A DNA stretch of 64,000 nucleotides from assembly GCF_947626835.1 (NCBI RefSeq), contig NZ_CANQTS010000003.1:62001-126000 (forward strand). The letters run 5' to 3'. Source of the stretch: an uncultured Acinetobacter sp. (GTDB taxonomy: Bacteria > Pseudomonadota > Gammaproteobacteria > Pseudomonadales > Moraxellaceae). Shown here one piece after another: positions 6,860-14,335 of this stretch (position 1 is the stretch's first letter; the number at the start of each line of letters is the position of its first letter). The notes below the pieces were generated by a model. The model made no database searches. It was given only the letters and a program-made list of their open reading frames with translations, and was not told the DNA's origin. Both the position numbers and the translations under genes were made by a program.

Positions 6860-9286
6860 ATGTCAGGTGATATTTTAAGTCGGATTCAAATTCTGCTGGA
6901 TGCAAATACAGCGAATTTTGAGCAAAAAATGAAAGATGCTCAGGATACCTCTGTATCAACCTTTGACAAAATTAAATCCAGTGCAAAAGTCATGGGTACC
7001 GCAGTTGCTGCGGGTGCAGCTTCAGCAGCAATTGCATTATCAGCGATGGCTTGGGAAACAGCGAATCAAGCCGTTGAACTCGAAAAATTTGCGCTACGTG
7101 CCAATACAACAACTCAAGATTTCCAAAAAATGGCGGTGGGTGCTCAAGCTTATGGCATTGAGCAAGAAAAACTTAGCGACATGATGAAGGACTTCAACGA
7201 AAAGTTGGGTGAGCTCACAACGATTGGTGCCGGTGGTGGTGTCGATTTCTTTGAACAAATCGCAGTGAAGACTGAAGGATCTGCAGCAGCAGCTGAAAAG
7301 CTGATTCTGAAAATGCAGAAGCTTTCAGGTCCTGAAGCACTGCAGCTCTATGGCGATAAACTCGAAGAAGCAGGGGTAACGCAACAGCAAATGTCATTCT
7401 ATCTGGAGTCGATGGCTTCAGATATGACCGACCTCATTCCATTGTTGATCAATGGTGGTGAAGGGATGCAACTCTATTCAGATGCTGCAGAACGTGCAGG
7501 TCTGGTCATGAGTGATGAAACGATTGCCCAAGCCAAGATTTTAAAAGAGCAAATGTATTTGCTTGATTTGCAAATGCAAGGTGCAAAAAATCAGCTAATG
7601 CAAGCTGTAATTCCTGCTTTTGTGGATATTGCACAGGCATTCTTCAGCGGATCTGAGCAAGGCTTACAGTTTACTGATGTTGCCAATGGCATTGCCGATG
7701 GTCTGCGATTTGTCGCCAAAGTTGCGATTGGTGCTGCTACAGCCGTTCAATTGGTTGGTAAAGTTGTTGGTGGTTTACTAGCGACTGGTCAAGCGATTCT
7801 GACGGGTAATATTAGCCAAACGCAATCTATTCAAGATGCGATGGTTGCTGATTTAGATGCAACCATGCAATCAGCAGCTACCAAACTTGATCAGATTAGT
7901 AATAACACCGCATCAACGACAGCCAAGCAAATGGCAGCCTTGCGTAGTGTTGAGAAAACAACGGGCGGTGTAAATGCAGGTTTAGGCACATTAGTTGAGA
8001 AGCAGGACAAGGCAGCAAAAGCATCCAGTGGTCATTCTAAAGCGCTTCGTGAACAAAGCAGAATTTTAGAAGAGCAAAAACGTATTCTTTATGAATATTC
8101 AACAGCAGATGATCAAAAGAGTTTAAAGCTTGCAGAGGAAATCGAGCGATTAAAATCAAATGGTATGTCGCAATATGTGCCACTTGCTCAAGCTCGATAT
8201 GATGAAGAGAAAAAGCTTGCAGAAATGCAATTTGCTTGGGAAGTAGCTGAGCACAGGTTCAGTGAAAATGAAAAGCTAGCTTATTCATATAACATCAAAG
8301 AGCAAGAAATTAAGACTGATGCGTTGCTTACAAAGGAACAACGAGCAGCCAAGCTTCAATCTTTGCGTGAACAATTTGAAATTGAGAACCGTGAATTAAG
8401 AATATCGCAACAGAAGCAACTGCTCGAAATTCGAAAGACTTGGATGGATGCTTCAGATTACGCTGAGCAATATTACGCATTAGTACGTGAAGAAATTTTC
8501 AACACGACAAGTTATTCACCTGAAATGAAAGATGCCTTGATTAAGCAGGCAAATATTCAGCAGGGTGTTGAACAAAACGCAGAGCGTGAAAGCGTTTGGT
8601 CTGATTATCAAAGTCGATTTGGTGAGCAAAATTACTATCAACAAGATGTCGATTTGCTTCAAAGTGCATTAGATCAAAAGTTGATTAGTGAAAAGGAATA
8701 TCACAAGCAACGTCAAACATTACAGTTGCAATATGGAATGAGCTATATCCAAGGTGCAGCTGGTGTCATGGCTCAAGTTTTTGGTGAGCAATCGGCAGCT
8801 TATCAAGCCATGTTTGCTGTGCAAAAAGCTTTTGCTATTGCAGAAGTGATGATGAATGCACCTAAGTCATATTCGAAAGCATACGATGCAATGGTCGGTA
8901 TTCCTTATGTCGGTCCAGTGATTGCACCAGCAGCAGGTGTGGCAGCAGTAGCCATTCAAATGGCACAGGCAGCAATGATCGGATCTGTTTCATTCCAGCC
9001 TGTCGGTATGGCGCATGACGGTATTGATCGTGTACCTGAAGAGGGTAGTTGGTGGCTCGATAAAGGTGAACGTGTCCTTAAAGAGCAAACATCATCAAAA
9101 CTTGATAGTACGCTTGATGAGATTCGTCGAACTAATCGTGAACCTGCATACGATATGCCACCAGTACAACAGCCTATATATAACATTCAAGCTTTAGATG
9201 GTAAGAGCGTCGAACGTGTCTTGAGAAAGCACAGCCGTCACGTTGCTGGAAGTATGAAAGGCTATGCACGTAATTTTGGGAGATAA
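6860..9286 (+). CDS. Tail tape measure protein
   Basis: About 808 aa from ATG 6860, chosen over GTG 6851 because GGGTGA lies five bases upstream. The protein determines tail length and is ejected with the DNA. Features are a coiled-coil/alanine-rich N-terminus (FEQKMKDAQDTSVSTFDKIK), a hydrophobic segment (AVAAGAASAAIALSAMA), long Q/E/K-rich helices around residues 395-600, and a second hydrophobic block near residues 690-720 (GPVIAPAAGVAAVAIQMAQA). The N-terminal 'dANTAnFeqkm..a' motif is common in Acinetobacter phage tape measures. It is compact for the family; tails near 120 nm would be expected from the usual length scaling. Confidence 0.9.
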   Translation: MSGDILSRIQILLDANTANFEQKMKDAQDTSVSTFDKIKSSAKVMGTAVAAGAASAAIALSAMAWETANQAVELEKFALRANTTTQDFQKMAVGAQAYGIEQEKLSDMMKDFNEKLGELTTIGAGGGVDFFEQIAVKTEGSAAAAEKLILKMQKLSGPEALQLYGDKLEEAGVTQQQMSFYLESMASDMTDLIPLLINGGEGMQLYSDAAERAGLVMSDETIAQAKILKEQMYLLDLQMQGAKNQLMQAVIPAFVDIAQAFFSGSEQGLQFTDVANGIADGLRFVAKVAIGAATAVQLVGKVVGGLLATGQAILTGNISQTQSIQDAMVADLDATMQSAATKLDQISNNTASTTAKQMAALRSVEKTTGGVNAGLGTLVEKQDKAAKASSGHSKALREQSRILEEQKRILYEYSTADDQKSLKLAEEIERLKSNGMSQYVPLAQARYDEEKKLAEMQFAWEVAEHRFSENEKLAYSYNIKEQEIKTDALLTKEQRAAKLQSLREQFEIENRELRISQQKQLLEIRKTWMDASDYAEQYYALVREEIFNTTSYSPEMKDALIKQANIQQGVEQNAERESVWSDYQSRFGEQNYYQQDVDLLQSALDQKLISEKEYHKQRQTLQLQYGMSYIQGAAGVMAQVFGEQSAAYQAMFAVQKAFAIAEVMMNAPKSYSKAYDAMVGIPYVGPVIAPAAGVAAVAIQMAQAAMIGSVSFQPVGMAHDGIDRVPEEGSWWLDKGERVLKEQTSSKLDSTLDEIRRTNREPAYDMPPVQQPIYNIQALDGKSVERVLRKHSRHVAGSMKGYARNFGR

Positions 9287-9289
9287 ATG

Positions 9290-9919
9290 ATGTCTGATGT
9301 TTTATTTCCAGACTTAACAATTGGTTATGACCTGACGCGAAAGCCGATGTTCAATACTAAGATCATGACTTCTGTGAATGGTCGTGAACTGCGTGCAAGT
9401 TATCAAGCTGTGCCGAAATATGAGTTTTCACTCACTTTGCCAGGGCTTCAAGAACGAAAGGGCGAACTGCAGGCAATTGAAGATTTCTTCGTTGCTCGTC
9501 GCGGTGCCTTTGATTCGTTCTTGTTCAAAATGCCTTGGGACAATGAATATGAATGCACCTTTAATGGTGACGGCACAACGACTTCATTTCAACTATATAA
9601 AGGTCAGTTGCCACTTGGAAATACACAATCTCAAGTAGCAATGGATCTTGATCCGACATTTTGGAATGAAGATGACAATGCTCAATTTTGGAGTGAAGAC
9701 GATAACGAGTTGTTTTGGGATGACACGAAAATCACAGTGAGCAAAAGTGGCATTGTTCAAGCAACAAAGCCATTGAAAGCAGGGCATAAGTTTTCAGTGA
9801 AAGGCACGTTTTATTATCGTTGCCGTTTTGCTGATGATGGCCAAGCTTTTACGCTGTTTAGTTATCGCTTATGGAAAGGTGAAGTTACCTTGATCGGATC
9901 TTTGGGAAATAAAGTATGA
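9290..9919 (+). CDS. DUF2460 tail protein (TIGR02217-like)
   Basis: 209 aa from ATG 9290; GGGAG lies seven bases upstream, and ATG 9287 is the alternative. The sequence matches the DUF2460 pattern: an N-terminal LFPDLTIGYDLTRKPMFNTK, then FSLTLPGLQERKGELQAIEDFFVARRGAFDSFLF (described in parts) and C-terminal YYRCRFADDGQAF. DUF2460 proteins occur with DUF2163 and NlpC/P60 proteins in the tail tips of GTA-like and siphophage tails. The middle contains an unusual duplicated acidic stretch (FWNEDDNAQFWSEDDNELFW). It overlaps the next gene through ATGA. Confidence 0.85.
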   Translation: MSDVLFPDLTIGYDLTRKPMFNTKIMTSVNGRELRASYQAVPKYEFSLTLPGLQERKGELQAIEDFFVARRGAFDSFLFKMPWDNEYECTFNGDGTTTSFQLYKGQLPLGNTQSQVAMDLDPTFWNEDDNAQFWSEDDNELFWDDTKITVSKSGIVQATKPLKAGHKFSVKGTFYYRCRFADDGQAFTLFSYRLWKGEVTLIGSLGNKV

Positions 9920-10773
9920 GAGCAGCTTCTGCAAAACTAATTGCGTTACTTGATGCTGATCAGTTTGTGATGGCAGATCTCTACACCATCACCACGGTGC
10001 AGGGCGATGTTTTTCGATATACCAATTATGATTTCGACCTGGTGGTTGCAGGTCAGGTCTATAACTCGGAAGGTCCTATCATCAGCCGTGACGGGATCAG
10101 CCTTTCACTCGGCATTGAAGTCGATAATTTATCGATTAATATTGATTGTATTGACGATAACAAATGGAACGGCATTAATGTTGTTCAAGCATTTCACAAT
10201 GGCCAATTAGATGGTGCTCGCTTTAAGTTAGAGCGCATTTTTATGGATATGAATACGCCAACGGACACCAGTGCCGGTGCTATTAAACTTTTTGAAGGTC
10301 GGATCATTGAGCCTGACTTAGATCGTAATTCAATTCAAGCCAGTGTCGCGTCAGATCTGGATGAATTGAACGTGCAAATGCCACGAAATCTTTATCAGCC
10401 AAGCTGTACCAACACGTTATTTGACAGTGCATGCGGTCTATTGCGTCAAAACTTTATGGTGCAGACAACCATTGAAACGGGCAGTACTTCAGCACGGATT
10501 TTATGCCAGGTGAATCAGCCTCAAGGTTGGTTTACTCAGGGTGTAATTGAATTCTTAGACGGAGGTAATTCCGGCTTGAAACGGACAATTCGTATGCATG
10601 AATCAGGTGCTTTGTTATTGACTTTGCCATTGTTGGAAGCACCGCAGGCGGGGCAACGAATCAAAGTTTATCCAGGATGTGATAAACGTTTGGAAACTTG
10701 CCAAAACCGTTTCAATAATTTCAGCCGTTTCCGTGGTGCGCCATTTATACCAGTGCCTGAAACCGCAGTTTAA
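9916..10773 (+). CDS. DUF2163 / BR0599-family tail tip protein
   Basis: 285 aa, start overlapping the upstream stop (ATGA). Contains LIALLDADQFVMADLYTITT and LSLGIEVDNLSINI, then a cysteine-containing C-terminal half (CTNTLFDSACGLLRQNF; YPGCDKRLETCQNRFNN). The PGCD.....C..RF.N...F.GfP.iP ending is the hallmark of the DUF2163 C-terminal domain (TIGR02218, phage BR0599 family). These proteins form part of the tail tip hub. The partner order DUF2460-DUF2163 is conserved; the NlpC/P60 gene that usually follows directly is displaced here by the fibre gene. Confidence 0.87.
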   Translation: MRAASAKLIALLDADQFVMADLYTITTVQGDVFRYTNYDFDLVVAGQVYNSEGPIISRDGISLSLGIEVDNLSINIDCIDDNKWNGINVVQAFHNGQLDGARFKLERIFMDMNTPTDTSAGAIKLFEGRIIEPDLDRNSIQASVASDLDELNVQMPRNLYQPSCTNTLFDSACGLLRQNFMVQTTIETGSTSARILCQVNQPQGWFTQGVIEFLDGGNSGLKRTIRMHESGALLLTLPLLEAPQAGQRIKVYPGCDKRLETCQNRFNNFSRFRGAPFIPVPETAV

Positions 10774-10793
10774 CTAAATTTGTATTAATCCAT

Positions 10794-10817
10794 ACCCAGC
10801 CATTGAGCTGGGTTTTT
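10794..10817 (+). terminator. Intrinsic terminator before tail fibre gene
   Basis: ACCCAGC-CATTGA-GCTGGGT followed by TTTTTT. It separates the tail-tip genes from the fibre gene. Confidence 0.78.
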
Positions 10818-10831
10818 TATGGGGTAAAGAT

Positions 10832-13651
10832 ATGCCTATTCCATCACCAGCGGACTTCCGTAATAAGTCTAAAAAACACTCTGAAGTGCGTGAAATGCTT
10901 GCGCAAATGGCTGAGAGTGTTGAATCAAAAACTGAAGTTGAAAATAAGTTTAATAGTGTTAAAAATTATGTTGATGACAACAAACTAGACCTATCAAAAA
11001 TCATATATGAATATGTAGATGGGAATAAAATTGGACCTAAAACTCCACGTTATACAAATTTGGGTATTTCGGGGGGTATTCTTGTTGGAACTCCTTCAGA
11101 TTCTTTGGTTCTACATGTAAAAGAGAATGATGTGCTTTATATGCACAATGACACTCAAAAGTACACAAGCGCACTCGGCTCACGTTTCATGTTTTTTGCT
11201 GAAGACCCAAACTTAAATCGCACACAAACGAATATTGCACATACAGCCACTAAACTGACTGATGCTGCATCTAGTATTATCTATCAAAAAGTTACAGTGC
11301 CAACAGGTGCTAAATACTTGATGATTAACACTAGAACGGTTTCAGCAGGTGTTACTTATAATTTAAATTGGGCAGTCCATAAGGATTCTTTCAGTTCTTC
11401 ATTTGTACCGGGCACAGAACTAGTTAGCGCAATCCAAGGTGTGCCAGTAGGTGCTTCAGGCGATGACCTTAAAAAAGCAAAAGAGTACACAGACGCTCAA
11501 TTAGTTGATATTGAAAAACTAAAAACCTCAACTAAGAATTTATTCACAGGCGAAGTAATCACAAAGCGCAGAATAAACTCGCTTGGCGCTCAACGAACAT
11601 CAAGTGATAATGACGTTGTTTCAAACTTTGTTCCTGTTGTGTCAGGTAGTTATTACACTATAAGCGGATTAGATCTTAGTTTAATTCCTAGTGCTTACCA
11701 ACGAATTTCAGGATATTCAGAAGCTGATTTAGCTTCAAACAAGCACGTCAAACAAATCACAAATGCTGTTTGGACAGGCAATACATGCACATTTTTAGTT
11801 GATGATCCTGCGATCAAATTCGTTTTATTCCCTTTGTCGAATGAGGGCTTTGGGACTTTAGCAAAAGCTCTTGAACTTGCTGTGCAGGCAGAGTTGGGAC
11901 AAGTAGCTACAAGCTATGAGCCTTATAAATTTACTTCCAGTGAATTGAAGTTGTACAAAGCAGGGCTGGTAAAGTCTGCTGAAAATACTGCAAAGCTGGC
12001 GGTAAATATAAAGCCAAAATTTGTGAACAACTTTATTGAAGTAAATAAAGTTAGAAATAGCATTTCTACGCTTACGTCACTTGAGAAAAATATCTCGCCA
12101 TTGGGCATAGGTTATTCATTGAATGGTAGTGATGGTATCAAAAATAAGTCCAATGTTTTGTATGCGCAGATTCCAATTTTAGAGTCTGGTAGCAAGTCCA
12201 TCTATGCGCACATGGCAACATACATTCAGTCGACCATGGCTAATACGAAACTAAAGTCGCAGCCGTTCACTGTGCCTTCTGGGCAGGTTGATAATCCTGA
12301 TTCAATTGTGGACACAAAGATCTACAACAACGCAGAGTATTGTCACCCAAGCATTGCTTACGACTCTGTTGGTGTTGCAGGATTTAAGTATTGGATGATC
12401 GCGTCAATTTTGCCTGTTGGTGGTTCAGAGGGGGTGACTTGGGAAGATGAGGATTTATTTGTCAGCAATGATGCTAAAAATTGGCAGCGTGTACGTTCTC
12501 TTTATGAATCTGATAAGTCTTATACGACTACACAACTGCGACTACCACCCCACTCATTAACTACTGCAAGCGCAAGAAAACATGCATTCTTACCGTGTCC
12601 GGCTGCGGGGGATGTGATTGAGATATCAGTGCTAGCAGATAATGGTGCGCCTGCTTTAGACCGTGTAGATATAACCATCATTCCAACTGCCTGGAAGCAT
12701 GATCCTGTGATCTTGATTGATGGAGGGTATGTCTATACGTACCATTCATTCCACTTGCCGTACAGTGATCGCACGGGTGGTTCAAACCGTTTCATTGTGT
12801 GTGTTCGTACAAATAACGGTATTGACTGGGATGTTGTACGTACAGATGGTAGTACCATGCGTCTAACTGAAGAAACGAGTCGTCAAATCTTTACTAAAGA
12901 TGCTCAAGGTCGCTATAACTATATGTATTACGCATATAGTCGAGGGTATAGCAATCCAGAGGTAATCAAATGGGGAGCTAATGACTATGAGTTTTATTAT
13001 GGTGGAAACTTTAGTTTTAAAGTGAAAGGTGCAACACCATATAACTTTGATTTCTCAACACACTATCCAGTTCAGGAAAAAGGTGCAGGAAATCACCCAG
13101 GACTCTTGAGAAGCGGAAATGATCTTTATTTAGCCACTAATGATGGGTTTTATAAGAGCATAGATCGTGGAGCCACTTTTACCGCTTTGGATGATTACCC
13201 GTTTTGGTTGGGTGGTTTCACTGGTCTTGCTTATAAGAAAGCGTTGTGTATCGGAGAAGGAGGAAAAGTTATATTGGTTGAGGCGCAGCGATTTGTTCTT
13301 AATGGTTTTTCTGCACCGGTAGATGATAACTTTTCAACGACCAATAACTCCAATCTGATGTTTGTATACGAATACGCTTCGGTAGCAGAGCTGATTTCTA
13401 TGGCGAATAAACTGAATGATGCTTATGTTGATATTCAATTATACAAGGTGAATTATGCAGATTCGACTCGTCAGTATTATATAAAACCCGCTTTAAGTAT
13501 GACACGGGGTTCTGGTTCAGTTCACAATCCATTACAGCGAGTAAAGATTACGGATATTGAATGCAAGTCTGGTGATATCCTTCACGTATATTTAACACTT
13601 AATGCTCGTAATGCTGCTTCTGTCAATTTTGGTGGTATCGAAATAGTGTAA
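10832..13651 (+). CDS. Tail fibre/spike with sialidase-like Asp-box repeats
   Basis: 939 aa. Putative receptor-binding or surface-polysaccharide-active protein. The N-terminus (MPIPSPADFRNKSKKHSEVREML) followed by a coiled coil (KTEVENKFNSVKNYVDDNK) looks like a virion-anchoring fibre stem. From about residue 500 the sequence becomes beta-propeller-like with Asp-box motifs: FVSNDAKNWQRV, VRTNNGIDWDVV and the exact S-x-D-x-G-x-x-F in KSIDRGATFTAL. A C-terminal beta domain follows. Asp boxes are known from sialidases and related glycan-active propellers, so enzymatic or glycan-binding function is an inference. The gene is bracketed by terminators and interrupts the usual DUF2163-NlpC order, as expected for an exchangeable host-range cassette. 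Confidence 0.78.
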   Translation: MPIPSPADFRNKSKKHSEVREMLAQMAESVESKTEVENKFNSVKNYVDDNKLDLSKIIYEYVDGNKIGPKTPRYTNLGISGGILVGTPSDSLVLHVKENDVLYMHNDTQKYTSALGSRFMFFAEDPNLNRTQTNIAHTATKLTDAASSIIYQKVTVPTGAKYLMINTRTVSAGVTYNLNWAVHKDSFSSSFVPGTELVSAIQGVPVGASGDDLKKAKEYTDAQLVDIEKLKTSTKNLFTGEVITKRRINSLGAQRTSSDNDVVSNFVPVVSGSYYTISGLDLSLIPSAYQRISGYSEADLASNKHVKQITNAVWTGNTCTFLVDDPAIKFVLFPLSNEGFGTLAKALELAVQAELGQVATSYEPYKFTSSELKLYKAGLVKSAENTAKLAVNIKPKFVNNFIEVNKVRNSISTLTSLEKNISPLGIGYSLNGSDGIKNKSNVLYAQIPILESGSKSIYAHMATYIQSTMANTKLKSQPFTVPSGQVDNPDSIVDTKIYNNAEYCHPSIAYDSVGVAGFKYWMIASILPVGGSEGVTWEDEDLFVSNDAKNWQRVRSLYESDKSYTTTQLRLPPHSLTTASARKHAFLPCPAAGDVIEISVLADNGAPALDRVDITIIPTAWKHDPVILIDGGYVYTYHSFHLPYSDRTGGSNRFIVCVRTNNGIDWDVVRTDGSTMRLTEETSRQIFTKDAQGRYNYMYYAYSRGYSNPEVIKWGANDYEFYYGGNFSFKVKGATPYNFDFSTHYPVQEKGAGNHPGLLRSGNDLYLATNDGFYKSIDRGATFTALDDYPFWLGGFTGLAYKKALCIGEGGKVILVEAQRFVLNGFSAPVDDNFSTTNNSNLMFVYEYASVAELISMANKLNDAYVDIQLYKVNYADSTRQYYIKPALSMTRGSGSVHNPLQRVKITDIECKSGDILHVYLTLNARNAASVNFGGIEIV

Positions 13652-13656
13652 AAAAA

Positions 13657-13681
13657 GCCCTCTTACGGGAGGGCCTTTTTG
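13657..13681. terminator. Bidirectional intrinsic terminator after fibre gene
   Basis: GCCCTC-TTACGG-GAGGGC has a T run on the plus side and an A run (T on the minus strand) on the other, so it can stop transcription from both directions. The minus-strand remnant ORF at 13663-13791 ends inside it. Confidence 0.75.
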
Positions 13682-13791
13682 GTTTGAGCGGGTTTGCTAG
13701 TAGCTTTTTCTATTCTATTAGCAACCTTAATAGATAGTTGGTCAACGTATTTGCTATAAAAATGTGAGAAAAATAAGGTGATTGCAATCAA
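13663..13791 (-). pseudogene. Possible C-terminal remnant of a minus-strand membrane protein
   Basis: On the minus strand, an open frame of 42 codons reads LIAITLFFSHFYSKYVDQLS and then IKVANRIEKATSKPAQTKK, ending at a stop inside the bidirectional terminator. It has no ATG and is preceded by an in-frame stop, so if real it is a leftover 3' end. A hydrophobic segment followed by a basic tail is typical of membrane acyltransferase C-termini, which prophages often carry next to fibres, but the fragment is too short to assign. The terminator has a T run matching this direction. Confidence 0.3.
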
Positions 13792-13823
13792 GATGATTTA
13801 TGAGTTATTGGAATTATAAATCG

Positions 13824-13848
13824 TTTTGCTAAAAAACACTTAGCAAAA
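13824..13848. repeat. Inverted repeat TTTTGCTAA / TTAGCAAAA
   Basis: Perfect 9-bp arms with a 7-base loop in the 261-bp gap between the fibre and NlpC genes. Function unknown; it may be a remnant of the same lost gene. Confidence 0.5.
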
Positions 13849-13870
13849 TAACCCAACAAACCACTACGAA

Positions 13871-13900
13871 CCCTGATCTTTAATTAGATCAGGGTTTTTT
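13871..13900 (+). terminator. Intrinsic terminator before NlpC/P60 gene
   Basis: CCCTGATCT-TTAATT-AGATCAGGG followed by TTTTTT. A strong nine-pair stem ending 13 bases before the NlpC start. Confidence 0.85.
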
Positions 13901-13912
13901 ACTGGATCAAAC

Positions 13913-14335
13913 ATGAAAAATCACGAAGCCGTTACAGAAGCCATGACCTGGCTTGGCACACCATACCATCACCAAGGGCGTGTAAAAGGTGTCGGTGTGG
14001 ATTGCGGAACATTGATCTGTGAAGTCTATGAAAAAGTTGGCTTGATGGATCACTTAGATCCACGTCCATACCCTCCCGATTGGCACATGCACCAGCTTGG
14101 CCAACGATATTTAGAGCACGTTTTATCAGTGTGCTATGAAGTCGATGAGCCACAGCCTGGTGACATTGTTTTATACCACTTTGGCAAATGCATCAGTCAT
14201 GGTGCAATTGTCGTCGAATGGCCAACGATCATTCATTCGTACATCCATCAAGGGGTAATACTCCAAGATGGCACAAAAGGAAGTTTAGCCCGGCGTATTG
14301 CCGGGTTTTTTCGTATGAAGAGGCTAAAAGAATAA
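13913..14335 (+). CDS. NlpC/P60 (C40) peptidase, phage tail-tip (TIGR02219-like)
   Basis: 140 aa. Cell-wall-degrading cysteine peptidase in the tail tip that locally opens peptidoglycan during DNA entry. The catalytic Cys is in GVDCGTLICEVY (about residue 30), the catalytic His in ISHGAIVVEW (about residue 95) with polar partner downstream, and TPYHHQGRVKGVGVD matches the family N-terminus. It belongs with DUF2460/DUF2163. Its last codons contain a terminator-like hairpin (14289-14310), and its stop overlaps the ATG of the J-like gene (TAATG). Confidence 0.9.
   Translation: MKNHEAVTEAMTWLGTPYHHQGRVKGVGVDCGTLICEVYEKVGLMDHLDPRPYPPDWHMHQLGQRYLEHVLSVCYEVDEPQPGDIVLYHFGKCISHGAIVVEWPTIIHSYIHQGVILQDGTKGSLARRIAGFFRMKRLKE
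14289..14312 (+). terminator. Terminator-like hairpin inside the 3' end of the NlpC gene
   Basis: CCCGGC-GTATT-GCCGGG followed by TTTTTT lies within the coding sequence (codons for ARRIAGFF), about 25 bases before the J-like start. It has all features of an intrinsic terminator, but translation could suppress it. Confidence 0.6.

Noticed and set aside
10803-10988. 61-aa ORF overlapping the start of the fibre gene
   Set aside because: Starts in the terminator and lies out of frame with the fibre; composition shadow-like.
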